Assembly (NCBI RefSeq): GCF_049674955.1
Contig: NZ_CP187232.1
Span: forward strand, 8,990,001-9,054,000
Source of the DNA: Sphaerisporangium viridialbum
GTDB lineage: Bacteria; Actinomycetota; Actinomycetes; Streptosporangiales; Streptosporangiaceae
Direction of reading: 5' to 3'
DNA length: 64,000 bases
The translations under genes were made by a program, and so were the position numbers. The first letter of the stretch is position 1; each line of letters starts with the position of its first letter. The notes beneath the pieces are model-generated. The model worked only from the letters and a program-made list of their open reading frames with translations, searched no databases and was not told the DNA's origin. Positions 14,891 to 23,249 of the stretch are shown in pieces.

Positions 14891-17800
14891 AGGACGTCCG
14901 CCACAGGGTGAGATGGTCGGAGGTGTAGGTGGTGGAGCGGCCGAGTGCGACCACTCTGTCCTCGATCACGGCGATCGCGCCGAGCCACTGGGCGCCGTCG
15001 CCCGCCATGCCGTCCCCCGTGAGGGTGTGGCGCTGCCAGTCGCGGCCGTCCGGGGACGTCCAGACCGTGCTGTCGGCGGTCGCGGGCGGCCCGTACGACC
15101 CCACGGCGACCAGGCCGGAGTCCGAGGACGTCATGTCCAGCACGGTGGCCGCGTCGTCGGCCGGGAGCCAGGAGTACTGCCAGGTGACCCCGTCGTCTCC
15201 GGAGACCGCCGCGAACGGCTGGTCGACGCCCTTGTCGTTGGTCGCGCTGCCCACCGCCACGACCTCGTGGTCCTGGAGGAGCACCCTGCGCAGGCTCGCC
15301 GAGCGCGCCCCCTCGGGGATCACGCGCTTGCGCGCCGTCCAGTTCAGCCCGTCGCGCGAGACCCACACCACGCCCGACGTACGGCCCGCCGTCCCCGACC
15401 CGCCGACCGCGAGGAACCCGTCCGGGGTCACGACGACGTCCTCGATGCGCACGTCGGCGCCGCCCGCCGGGAGGCTCTGCGGCGCCGAGCGCGAGTAGCG
15501 GCGCAGGTCGGCGGAGAACCACAGCGCGGCCACCACACCATCGGGGCCGCTGTCGTCGCCCGCCAGCACATATCCCTTGGGACCGGCCGCGACCACGCGC
15601 GGGACCACGGCGTACCGCCCGGAGGCCCCGAGCGCGGGCGACTCGGGCGCGTGACGCCAGGACCGCCCGTCCGTCGAGGTGGCGAGCAGCGGCCTGACGA
15701 ACGCCGAGTCGGCCGTGGTGCTGCCCACGGCGAGCCACCCGTGGGGGCCGTGCGCCACGTCGTTGAGCGCCTGCCTGCCCGCCCCGCCGAGCGCGGGCGA
15801 GGTCACGGCCTTCCAGTTCTGGCCGGTGGCGCTGGTCCAGATGCCGGCGTCCCCCTTGACCGAGCCGACCGCGACGAAGGAGTTGCCCGCCGCGACCAGG
15901 GCCGTGGTCTCGCGGGCCGAGCGGGTGAGCCCGCTGATCTCGTCCAGCGGCACCGGCGCGGCCGGCTTGCCCTTGGCCGCCGTCATCAGCACCGGCAGGT
16001 TGTCCAGGCCGCCGGCCCGCTGGTCACCGGCGGCGACGAGCATGCCCGCGTCGGTGACGGCGAGCCCGCGCAGCGTGCCGGGGATCTGCCCGAGGTCGGT
16101 GCTCTCTGTCCAGTTCTTGCCGTCGGTGCTGGTGAAGACGCCGTAGCGCTCCCAGCCCGACTCGGCGACCGCCGCGACCCCGGCGGCGGAGGTGGCGAGA
16201 CCCCGCACGCCGGTCGCCTCGCGCCCGAGCCCGCCGATCACCCCGCACTGGCTCCACGCGTCTCCGAGGTCGGAGCAGTAGACGCGGACCTCTCCGGCGT
16301 TGGACTTCTGCAGGGTCGGCACCAGCAGGAACCCCTTGGCGGCCACCGCGAGCGCGCCGGGCTCCGGCCGCACGCCGGGCAGGGCCGCGGCCGTACGGAG
16401 CCAGGTGCGGCCGCCGTCCGGGGAGCGCAGGATGACCGAGGTCGTGTCGCCCTTGCCCGGGTCGGCCAGCGCCACGACGGCGTCCCCCTTGGCGACCACC
16501 GCGCGGATGGCCCGCACCTTGTCGGTGGCGCCGATCTGCCCGGTGTCCACGCGGCTCCAGCTCTGCCCGTCCGGTGACACCCAGGCCACCGGGCCGTACC
16601 CGCCGTCCTGGAGGGTCGTGGAACCGACGGCGACGAAGCCGCTGGCGGTCCGCGCCAGGTCGGTGATCCGGTCGCCGTTCCAGAAGACCGAGAGCCGGGA
16701 GGGGTCGACCGCCGTCCAGGAGCGCCCGTCGGCGCTGGTCCACATGCCCCGGGCGGAGGCGCCCGCCGAGCCCGGCGCCTCGGTGCCGGCCGCGAGCCAG
16801 CGACCCGCGCCGCCGGCGACGCGGCCCGCCGACCCGGCGGGCTGGTACCCGGCAGGACCGGTCACCCTGCCGAGCTCCCAGGACGCGCCGCCGTCGGGTG
16901 AGACCAGGAAGAGCGGCCGCGGCACCGGGCTGGTCGTGTCACTGCCGACCGCGACCACGGTCGAGCCGACGGAGGTGACCGCGTTGAGCACCTGGCTGGA
17001 GCCGTTGCCGCTGATGCCGGGCGGGGCCACGAACGCCTGGTCGCCCGAGCCGCCGTCGCCCGCCGCGAGCCGCAGGCCCGAGCTCGTCGGGGAGTTCACC
17101 CAGTTGACGATCACCAGTCCGAGCCCCGCCGTCGCGAGCAGCACGACGACCACGAGGATCGGGGTCAGCAGGCCGCGCCCGGGCCTGCGCCGTGGCGTGC
17201 GGGGCCGGCGCGGTGGTCTCGGGTCCGCCTGGTCGCGGTGGTGACGGCCGCGGCCACCGCCGCGCGGGCGTGCCGGACCGGACGCCACGAGGATGTCGGG
17301 ACGGCTGGGGCGGGCGGGACGTCCTCCGGGGGGCCCGCCGATGCGCTCCTCCGCCGGGACGTCCTCGGCGTACGGGCCGGCGGGCTCGGCGTACGGGCCG
17401 GCGGGCTCGCGCGTGATGCCGGACCTGGGGGCGTCCTCGGTCTCCGGAGCGGCCTCGGGCTCGGCGGGGATGCTGGGCTCCACCCTGATCCCCGGCCTGT
17501 CCCACTCGGGCGCCGGTGGCGTGTGGGCCCGCGAGGGCGTGCGCGGCGGTCCTGAGGCGACGAGCTTGTCGGGACGGTTCACCAGCCGGCGCGGGGGCCA
17601 GGCGGGCTCGTCGGGCTCCTCCGGGGGCGCTTCCGGCACCCATCCGGGGTACGCCTCACCCGGTTCCCCGGGGGACACGTGGCCCGCGCTGTGCCGGGGC
17701 TCGGCGCCCGCGCCGCCGTACGGCCGCGCGTAGGGGTGGCGCCCGGCCGAGGGCTGCCTCGGCGGCTCCGCAGCGGGGTCTTCAGGGGTGGAGGAGCCCT

Positions 17801-18017
17801 CGTCGGGGGTGGGCGCCCCGAAGGGCGGAAGGGCCCACGGTGAGTCCAGGGGGAGGCTCCGGGAGCGGGTGTCCGAGGGATCGGGCGGGGAGTGGTGGAG
17901 CGTCGGAGGTGGCATGTGGGCCTGGTGGGACCCGTTGGGGCGTGACGTGCTTCCGTGGTCGGCGCCATCGCCGGCCGACCACCATGACGAGCGCGGGTCG
18001 TGGGGGCCCGAGGCCAC
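14880..18017 (-). CDS. large membrane-anchored protein with BNR/Asp-box-like extracellular repeats
   Basis: A 1045-residue bitopic protein. Residues 1-280 are Pro/Gly/Ala-rich and cytoplasmic, with PAGPYAE direct repeats and two copies of RPDxLVASGP. One transmembrane helix follows a basic RRRPGRG stretch near residue 285 (LLTPILVVVVLLATAGLGLV). The outer domain has about ten repeats of the type S(P/T)DGxxW (SPDGGASWELG, SADGRSWTAVD, STDGKNWTEST, SPDGRDWQRHT), as in sialidase-like beta-propellers. No sialidase catalytic residues are evident, so a sensory or adhesive surface role is more likely. GTG at 18017 with GAGGAGG 8 nt upstream is the best start; GTG at 18026 sits directly against that site. 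Confidence 0.8.
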   Translation of the reverse strand: MASGPHDPRSSWWSAGDGADHGSTSRPNGSHQAHMPPPTLHHSPPDPSDTRSRSLPLDSPWALPPFGAPTPDEGSSTPEDPAAEPPRQPSAGRHPYARPYGGAGAEPRHSAGHVSPGEPGEAYPGWVPEAPPEEPDEPAWPPRRLVNRPDKLVASGPPRTPSRAHTPPAPEWDRPGIRVEPSIPAEPEAAPETEDAPRSGITREPAGPYAEPAGPYAEDVPAEERIGGPPGGRPARPSRPDILVASGPARPRGGGRGRHHRDQADPRPPRRPRTPRRRPGRGLLTPILVVVVLLATAGLGLVIVNWVNSPTSSGLRLAAGDGGSGDQAFVAPPGISGNGSSQVLNAVTSVGSTVVAVGSDTTSPVPRPLFLVSPDGGASWELGRVTGPAGYQPAGSAGRVAGGAGRWLAAGTEAPGSAGASARGMWTSADGRSWTAVDPSRLSVFWNGDRITDLARTASGFVAVGSTTLQDGGYGPVAWVSPDGQSWSRVDTGQIGATDKVRAIRAVVAKGDAVVALADPGKGDTTSVILRSPDGGRTWLRTAAALPGVRPEPGALAVAAKGFLLVPTLQKSNAGEVRVYCSDLGDAWSQCGVIGGLGREATGVRGLATSAAGVAAVAESGWERYGVFTSTDGKNWTESTDLGQIPGTLRGLAVTDAGMLVAAGDQRAGGLDNLPVLMTAAKGKPAAPVPLDEISGLTRSARETTALVAAGNSFVAVGSVKGDAGIWTSATGQNWKAVTSPALGGAGRQALNDVAHGPHGWLAVGSTTADSAFVRPLLATSTDGRSWRHAPESPALGASGRYAVVPRVVAAGPKGYVLAGDDSGPDGVVAALWFSADLRRYSRSAPQSLPAGGADVRIEDVVVTPDGFLAVGGSGTAGRTSGVVWVSRDGLNWTARKRVIPEGARSASLRRVLLQDHEVVAVGSATNDKGVDQPFAAVSGDDGVTWQYSWLPADDAATVLDMTSSDSGLVAVGSYGPPATADSTVWTSPDGRDWQRHTLTGDGMAGDGAQWLGAIAVIEDRVVALGRSTTYTSDHLTLWRTSFSR

Positions 18018-18276
18018 GCTCAGCACCTCCTCGTAGGCAGCCTAACCCAGTCTGAAGGCCGTGATTCGGGACCGTTCCACCGAACTCCAGCTCATCCATT
18101 GCATCGACAACAGATCACTCGCGATCGTACCGATACCCAACCCATGCCCAGTGATCACATAACTGGGTGGGATGGTGGTCGCTTTCGCCCTCGCCGCCAG
18201 CGCGCACCTCCCTGGGACCGACTGCCGGCCCGCACACCTTCCAGGGCAACATGCCGAGGCCCCTTCTGGCGAGACC

Positions 18277-18300
18277 TCTCTAGTCAGATTTATCTAGAGA
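18277..18300. terminator. short hairpin at the 3' end of the CPBP gene
   Basis: TCTCTAG and CTAGAGA form a 7-bp AT-rich stem around a 10-nt loop, overlapping the end of the minus-strand CPBP gene. The gap from here to 18017 (about 260 bp) shows no gene and holds the promoter of the large membrane-protein gene. Confidence 0.35.
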
Positions 18301-19468
18301 CCGTCTGAATTGCCCGCTTCTGGGCGATTATCGCGACCACAATGACGAAGAAACCCAACTGCACGACGGTCCCGGAGAGAGCCTGCCACGGCACCGCCCC
18401 CTGTTTCAGGGCGTCCCCAAGGTCGCCCGAGGCGGCGGCCGGCAGGAAGCTCACCACGTTGTTGATCACATGCAGCCCGATCGGCGCCTCCAGGCCGCCC
18501 GTACGGACGGCGAGCCAGCCCATCAGGGCGCCGAAGGTGAAGACGTCGATGATGCCCCAGTCGGTGTAGGCGTGCAGCGAAGTGAACGCGGCGGCGCCCA
18601 GCAGGATGCCGGGCCAGGGGGTCGTGAAGTAGGCGCCGAAGGCCTGCAGCACCCAACCGCGGAAGATGTACTCCTCCGCCGCGGCCTGGAAGGGCACCAG
18701 CAGCAGGATCACCACCAGGCCGGGCAGGAACCTCTGCCATCCGACCCAGCCGAAGAGGTTCCCGAGCTTCTCCCCTGTTACGGCGTACGTCGCGACCATG
18801 GCGGCCTGGCCCAGCAGGAGCGCCACGAAGGCCACTCCCAGGCAGGTCAGCAGCCACCCCCAGCGCAGCCGTCCCAGCACGGACGAGAGGGTGCCGGGCG
18901 GGCGGCGCTGGACCAGCCACGCGGTGGCGAACACGAACGGCAGGACCGCCGCGATCGACAGCAGCAGCACCGCCAGCTCGAACACCGGGTTCCCGAAGAG
19001 CCTGTCGCCCCGCATCACCACCGGGATACCGAGGAGCCCCGCGACGATCATGCCAAGAAAGATCACGAACAGTCCGACGCCCACGAACGCCCCGGCGATG
19101 CCGGCGGTTCCCACGATGGGACGCCACCAGTGATGCAGAGACGTGCGCGCCAGGTGGTCGTACCGCGTGCCGGGCGGAGGCGGCACGACCCACGGCTTCG
19201 GAGCCGGCGGCGCCTGCCAGGGCTGGGGGCCCGGATAGTACGGGCGAGCCGCCGGCGGATGCCCGAACCCCGGCTGCGGCTGGTGCGCCCGTGACGGATG
19301 CCCGAACCCGGAAGACCCAGGCTCCGGCTGCGGCTGGTGCGCCCGTATTGGATGTCCGAATCCGGAAGGCCCCGGCTCGGGCTGTGGCTGGTGGGCCTGT
19401 GGCGGATGCCCGAACCCCGAAGGCCCCGGCTCGGGCTGTGGCTGGTGCGCCTGCGACGGATCGTGCAT
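18290..19468 (-). CDS. CPBP-family intramembrane metalloprotease
   Basis: A CAAX-protease/bacteriocin-processing (CPBP, Abi) membrane protein of 392 residues. The cytoplasmic N-terminus (about residues 4-100) is a Pro/Gln/Gly-rich domain with four 18-residue repeats (AHQPQPEPGPSGFGHP). It is followed by seven or eight membrane helices. The catalytic motifs are AAEEYIFRGW (EExxxR), FTSLHAYTD (FxxxH) and HVINN, all intact. The substrate is unknown. ATG at 19468 (or 19477) sits just after GAGGAG; the track further upstream looks non-coding. Confidence 0.85.
   Translation of the reverse strand: MHDPSQAHQPQPEPGPSGFGHPPQAHQPQPEPGPSGFGHPIRAHQPQPEPGSSGFGHPSRAHQPQPGFGHPPAARPYYPGPQPWQAPPAPKPWVVPPPPGTRYDHLARTSLHHWWRPIVGTAGIAGAFVGVGLFVIFLGMIVAGLLGIPVVMRGDRLFGNPVFELAVLLLSIAAVLPFVFATAWLVQRRPPGTLSSVLGRLRWGWLLTCLGVAFVALLLGQAAMVATYAVTGEKLGNLFGWVGWQRFLPGLVVILLLVPFQAAAEEYIFRGWVLQAFGAYFTTPWPGILLGAAAFTSLHAYTDWGIIDVFTFGALMGWLAVRTGGLEAPIGLHVINNVVSFLPAAASGDLGDALKQGAVPWQALSGTVVQLGFFVIVVAIIAQKRAIQTVSR
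19250..19455 (-). repeat. 54-bp in-frame tandem repeat in the CPBP gene
   Basis: Three full and one shortened 54-bp copies encode the AHQPQPEPGPSGFGHP units of the CPBP N-terminal domain. Near-identity at the DNA level, including third positions, indicates recent duplication. Confidence 0.85.
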
Positions 19469-19674
19469 ACCCGCCATTCTCCTCACCTGGCCGGGACGTC
19501 TCGCGGCTGGATGCCGTTGTGCGTCTTTCTTCATAGACGCCCGCCTTGGAAGGGCCCAGCCTGCAAGCACGGATCCACTCATCCGCGCTCATCCGCTCTC
19601 GTCCGGGCCCATCTGCGGGCTCGTCGGACTTACTAGGCTTATCCCGGCTATCCAGGCTTATCCAGGAGCAGAAC

Positions 19675-20367
19675 ATGAAACGGCCAGGGCCCTTTCACAC
19701 GCTAGCCGCGGGAGCGGTCGTCGCCGTCGCGCTGGGCGCTATGAGCGTCGGGACCGCGCCCTCCACCGTCGACGCCGCCGCCATCGCCGGCACAGCCGAC
19801 ACGGCGGCCGCCTCCAGCCCACCGGCCGCCGGGGCCACCACCTCGGTGACCCCCGAGCCCACCGGCACGGCCCAGGCCGACGAGGCCACCGACCCGACTC
19901 CGAAGCGCGCCGACTACGCGGGCGTGGCACAGGGCAACGGCGGGCTGGTCGCGCTCTCGATCAAGAACGGCAAGGCGGTCGCCTACTTCTGCGACGGGCG
20001 CGTCGAGTCCTGGCTCAAGGGCACCGCCGAGGACAACACCGTCACGCTCACGGGGAAGGGCTCGCTGATCACCGCCGCGCTCGGCGACGGCAGGGCGCGG
20101 GGCAGGCTCCAGGTCGGCAAGGTGAAGTGGCGCTTCACGGCCCCGCTCGTCAAGAAGCCCTCGGGCCTGTACCGCGCGACCGCCGTCGTCCGCGGCGCCA
20201 AGGTCGTCGGCGGCTGGATCGTCCTGCCGGGCGGGCGTCAGATCGGCCTCGTGAATGTCGACGACTCCCCGTACCCGGCTCCGAAGCTCACCCCAGGCTC
20301 CCCCGTGAACGTCGACGGGACCGAGCTGCGGCCCGAGGACACCGACGCCTTCATCGACGACCTCTGA
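19675..20367 (+). CDS. exported protein of unknown function
   Basis: A 230-residue protein with a signal peptide (MKRPGPFHTLAAGAVVAVAL... cut near residue 34), a Thr/Pro/Ala-rich linker to about residue 80, and a compact beta-rich domain. That domain contains AVAYFCDGRVESWLKGTAED and WIVLPGGRQIGLVNVDD and ends ELRPEDTDAFIDDL. Related exported proteins occur next to DUF6529 genes in actinomycetes, but the function is unknown. CAGGAG precedes the ATG by 6 nt. It lies 90 bp upstream of the DUF6529 gene, separated only by degenerate repeats of its own 3' end. Confidence 0.75.
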   Translation: MKRPGPFHTLAAGAVVAVALGAMSVGTAPSTVDAAAIAGTADTAAASSPPAAGATTSVTPEPTGTAQADEATDPTPKRADYAGVAQGNGGLVALSIKNGKAVAYFCDGRVESWLKGTAEDNTVTLTGKGSLITAALGDGRARGRLQVGKVKWRFTAPLVKKPSGLYRATAVVRGAKVVGGWIVLPGGRQIGLVNVDDSPYPAPKLTPGSPVNVDGTELRPEDTDAFIDDL

Positions 20368-20442
20368 GCCTTCATCGACGTCCTTTGAGTCTTCATCTGA
20401 GCCTTAGCGACGATCTCTTGAGCCTTCATCGACGATCTCTGA
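20347..20442 (+). repeat. degenerate ~21-bp tandem repeat at a gene 3' end
   Basis: Five imperfect copies of CTTCATCGACGAYCTCTGAG run from the last codons of the exported-protein gene toward the DUF6529 start. The first copy encodes the final FIDDL and stop; later copies carry substitutions and a deletion. Confidence 0.8.
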
Positions 20443-20457
20443 GAGGGAACTCCAGCC

Positions 20458-21015
20458 ATGACCATCACCCAGCCCGCGCGGAGGCAGACCTTCGCGCCCT
20501 ACCTCGTCCCGCTCCTCGTCGGCGGCTTCGTGGCCGTCGCCCTCGGCGTGTACGGCCGGGCACACACGCCCACCGGGTACGCGGTGGGCCTGTCGGGTTT
20601 CTCCGGCGCCCAGGCCATGAAGTCGTGGCTCGCCACCGGAACGTTCGTGCTCGCGATCGTCCAGCTGGTCTCCGCGCTGGCCATGTACGGCAGGCTTCCC
20701 GGCGTACGGGCGCCGTCGTGGACCGGCACGCTGCACCGGTGGTCCGGGCGCGGGGCGTTCCTGCTGTCGGTGCCGGTGGCCTTCCACTGCCTGTACGCGC
20801 TCGGCGCCCAGTTCGACACCCCGCGCGTGCTGATCCATTCGCTGCTCGGCACGTTCTTCTACGGCGTGTTCGTCGCCAAGATGCTCTCGCTCCCCAAGCG
20901 CGACCTGCCCGGCTGGACGCTGCCCATCCTCGGCGGGCTGGCCTTCACAGCGCTCACCGGCCTCTGGCTGACGTCGTCCTACTGGTTCTTCACGACGTTC
21001 GGCGTCACGTTGTAG
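20458..21015 (+). CDS. DUF6529 family membrane protein
   Basis: A 185-residue integral membrane protein with about five helices and conserved histidines on them: TLHRWSGRGAF, VAFHCLYALG and LIHSLLGTFFYG. This is the pattern of cytochrome-b561-like or ferric-reductase-like haem-b proteins. The DUF6529 assignment is from family recognition; haem binding and electron transfer are inferred. GAGAGGGAA precedes the ATG. It is probably co-transcribed with the exported protein upstream. Confidence 0.78.
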   Translation: MTITQPARRQTFAPYLVPLLVGGFVAVALGVYGRAHTPTGYAVGLSGFSGAQAMKSWLATGTFVLAIVQLVSALAMYGRLPGVRAPSWTGTLHRWSGRGAFLLSVPVAFHCLYALGAQFDTPRVLIHSLLGTFFYGVFVAKMLSLPKRDLPGWTLPILGGLAFTALTGLWLTSSYWFFTTFGVTL

Positions 21016-21109
21016 GTCTTTACACGGCCCCGGGTCAGGCGGATGTTCTGGATCGGACGCTCTTGGTGCGGGCCTTCCCGGTCAGGCGTTCTGAGGCGGG
21101 CGTACCCGG

Positions 21110-22048
21110 TCAGGTGGGCGGGGCGAAGGTCTTCGTGCGCTTGAGCCCGGCCGCCCGTCCCTTGGCGGCGACGACCAACGCCATCTTGCGCGAGGCCTCG
21201 TCGATCATCTCGTCGCCCAGCATCACCGCACCCCGCCTGTCGACCGTCGTGGCGTGCTCATAGGCGTCCAGAATCAGCTCGGCGTGGTCGTAGTCCTCCT
21301 GAGCCGGCGAGAACACCTCGTTGGCCGCCTCGATCTGCGTCGGGTGGAGCACCCACTTGCCGTCGAAGCCGAGCGCCGCCGACCTGCGCGCCACCTTGGC
21401 GAACCCGTCGAGATCCTTGATCTGCAGGTACGGCCCGTCGATCGCCTGGAGGTCGTAGGTCCTGGCCGCCATGAGGATGCGCATGAGCACGTAGTGGTAG
21501 GCGTCACCCTCGGTGTACCCGGGGGGCTGCTGCCCGACGACCAGCGTCCGCATGTTGATCGAGGCCATGAAGTCGGCCGGGCCGAAGATCAGCGTCTCCA
21601 GCCGCGGCGACGCGGCGGCGATGGCGTCGACGTTGACCAGGCCCCGGGCGCTCTCGATCTGCGCCTCGATGCCGATGCGGCCGACCGGAAGCCCGTTCGC
21701 CTTCTCGATCTGGGTGAGCAGCAGGTCGAGCCAGGCCACCTGGACGGCGTCCTCGACCTTGGGCAGCATCAGGCAGTCGAGCGCGTCGCCGGCTCCCTCG
21801 ACTACCTCGATCACGTCGCGGTAGGTCCACGGGGTCGACAGGTCGTTCACCCGCACGCCTTTCGTCCCTGCCGTCCAGTCGCCCGTGCGCAACGCCGCCA
21901 CGATGTTCTTCCTGGCCTGCTCCTTGGCCTGCGGGGCGACCGAGTCCTCCAGGTCGAGGAAGACCTCGTCGGCGGGGAGCCCCTGCGCCTTGTCGAGGAA
22001 ACGGGGGTTGCTGCCGGGCACCGCGAGACAGGAACGACGGGAGCGCAT
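21110..22048 (-). CDS. HpcH/HpaI-type CoA ester lyase (CitE/malyl-CoA lyase family)
   Basis: A 312-residue TIM-barrel lyase. It has RSCLAVPGSNPRFLDKA at the N-terminus, DEVFLDLEDSVAP near residue 33, the acidic IEAQIESARGLVN near residue 130 and FGPADFMASINMR near residue 160, the metal- and CoA-binding features of the CitE / L-malyl-CoA lyase family. The reaction is cleavage of a 3-hydroxyacyl-CoA such as malyl-CoA or beta-methylmalyl-CoA, but the exact substrate cannot be read. ATG at 22048 follows GTGGGGC. It is divergent from bioY. Confidence 0.88.
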   Translation of the reverse strand: MRSRRSCLAVPGSNPRFLDKAQGLPADEVFLDLEDSVAPQAKEQARKNIVAALRTGDWTAGTKGVRVNDLSTPWTYRDVIEVVEGAGDALDCLMLPKVEDAVQVAWLDLLLTQIEKANGLPVGRIGIEAQIESARGLVNVDAIAAASPRLETLIFGPADFMASINMRTLVVGQQPPGYTEGDAYHYVLMRILMAARTYDLQAIDGPYLQIKDLDGFAKVARRSAALGFDGKWVLHPTQIEAANEVFSPAQEDYDHAELILDAYEHATTVDRRGAVMLGDEMIDEASRKMALVVAAKGRAAGLKRTKTFAPPT

Positions 22049-22209
22049 ACGCCCCACGGTAGTGGCCCGGCCCGCCGCCACCGGCCTGTGGGGGCGTCAC
22101 AAAGGCCACCCCTGGTTCTTGGCACGGATCTCGTAGGGATTTACTCCACTCTGTCCTGACAATGGACCTCAAGCCTCCGTAGGGGGATTCCGCAAGGGAG
22201 AGATGGCCA

Positions 22210-22776
22210 ATGACTGACGCGTCCATAGCGGTTCGGCCCGCCGTACTGTCCGACCTCATTCCCGGAAAGCTCGTCCGCGACGTCGCGCTGGTCGTGGGGG
22301 CCGCTGGTCTGACCGGGCTGGCCGCGCAGGTCAGCATCCCGCTTCCCGGCACGCCCGTGCCGTTCACGCTGCAGACCTTCGCCGTCCTGCTCACCGGTGC
22401 CGCGCTCGGCCTGCCGAGGGCCTTCCTCGGCATGGCGCTCTATCTCGCGATCGGGCAGCTCGGCGTGCCGTGGTTCGCGCCGTCGGGCGGCAACGCCACC
22501 CTCGGATACGTCGTCGGCTTCATCCTCGCCGCCTCGGTCGTGGGGGCGCTCGCGAGCAGGGGTGGCGACCGCACCCCGCTGCGCACCATCGTGACCATGA
22601 CCCTTGGCACCCTGCTCATCTACGCCGTCGGCCTGCCCTGGCTCATGGTGGCGATGGGCCTCGACCTGCCCGCCGCCCTGTCCGCGGGTGTCGTGCCGTT
22701 CCTCATCGGGGACGGCCTCAAGGTGCTCGCCGCCGCCGGACTGCTCCCCGCCGCCTGGAAACTCGCCGGCCGCTGA
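22210..22776 (+). CDS. bioY: biotin transporter BioY
   Basis: The substrate-binding S-component of an ECF-type biotin importer, 188 residues with six hydrophobic helices. The BioY signature is visible: AQVSIPLPGTPVPFTLQTFAVL near residue 37, LGLPRAFLGMALYLAIG near residue 71 and GVPWFAPSGGNATLGYVVGF near residue 93. The GATE energy components are not adjacent, so it either uses shared EcfA/EcfT or works alone, as some BioY proteins do. An AGGGAGAGA site precedes the ATG. Confidence 0.93.
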   Translation: MTDASIAVRPAVLSDLIPGKLVRDVALVVGAAGLTGLAAQVSIPLPGTPVPFTLQTFAVLLTGAALGLPRAFLGMALYLAIGQLGVPWFAPSGGNATLGYVVGFILAASVVGALASRGGDRTPLRTIVTMTLGTLLIYAVGLPWLMVAMGLDLPAALSAGVVPFLIGDGLKVLAAAGLLPAAWKLAGR

Positions 22777-22789
22777 GCCACGCCACTCT

Positions 22790-22823
22790 GGGCGCCCCCC
22801 GGCGAGTCTGGCCCGGGGCGCCC
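22790..22823 (+). terminator. hairpin terminator after bioY
   Basis: GGGCGCCCC and GGGGCGCCC form a 9-bp stem around a 16-nt loop, starting 13 bp after the bioY stop codon. Confidence 0.75.
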
Positions 22824-22900
22824 TTGTGCATGGCCGCCGATCGGACCATCTGGTAGCGACCGCCCCTGCTCAGCGACGCTTGAGGCGCGATCCATAACCA

Positions 22901-22953
22901 TTCGTGCCCACCCGTCACCCAATTGACGGGTGATCGTGTGCTGCCCACCCACA
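22901..22953 (+). repeat. palindromic interspersed repeat, copy 1
   Basis: The copy begins TTCGTGCCCACCCGTC and ends GTGCTGCCCACCCAC. It contains a perfect 8-bp hairpin, CACCCGTC / GACGGGTG with an 8-nt loop, flanked by TGCCCACCC direct repeats. It matches the copy at 25474-25528 at nearly every base and lies in the 473-bp gene-free gap after bioY. Confidence 0.8.
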
Positions 22954-23041
22954 TCGTGGCCTCCACCGGTGAGCCGGAAGGGGAACCCGCCACTTCCTGG
23001 ACCCCTGCGGCCTCATCTCCGGCATCCAGTGAGGTCAACAC

Positions 23042-23094
23042 TTGGGTGGGCAACACACGGATCACCACCCAACCGCCCGACGGGCGGGCGAATC
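23042..23094 (-). repeat. palindromic interspersed repeat, copy 2 (inverted)
   Basis: GGGTGGGCAACACACGGATCACC followed by a CCGCCCG-A-CGGGCGG palindrome is the same element in the opposite orientation to copy 1. The two copies lie about 90 bp apart as an inverted pair in the gap between bioY and the ATPase gene. The rest of that gap holds no gene I can support. Confidence 0.65.
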
Positions 23095-23249
23095 CACCCC
23101 CCATCCCCGTCCGCGCAAGATCGGTTCCGACGTGCGGCAAGCATGATCGGCAATACCGGTATCCCAACTGGGGAGAGGGTCCCGCACCACCAGGAACCCG
23201 AGCCGTTTCAGGGGAGTGCGGGCGCCCTGCCACCCTGCGGCATCCCGTT

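Noticed and set aside
15000..17700. Many long plus-strand frames antisense to the large membrane protein
   Set aside because: High-GC shadow frames; Arg/Pro/Gly-rich composition and no starts with ribosome sites.
22824..23249. A gene in the bioY-ATPase gap
   Set aside because: Frames there are made by the palindromic repeats and have no family match or start signals.
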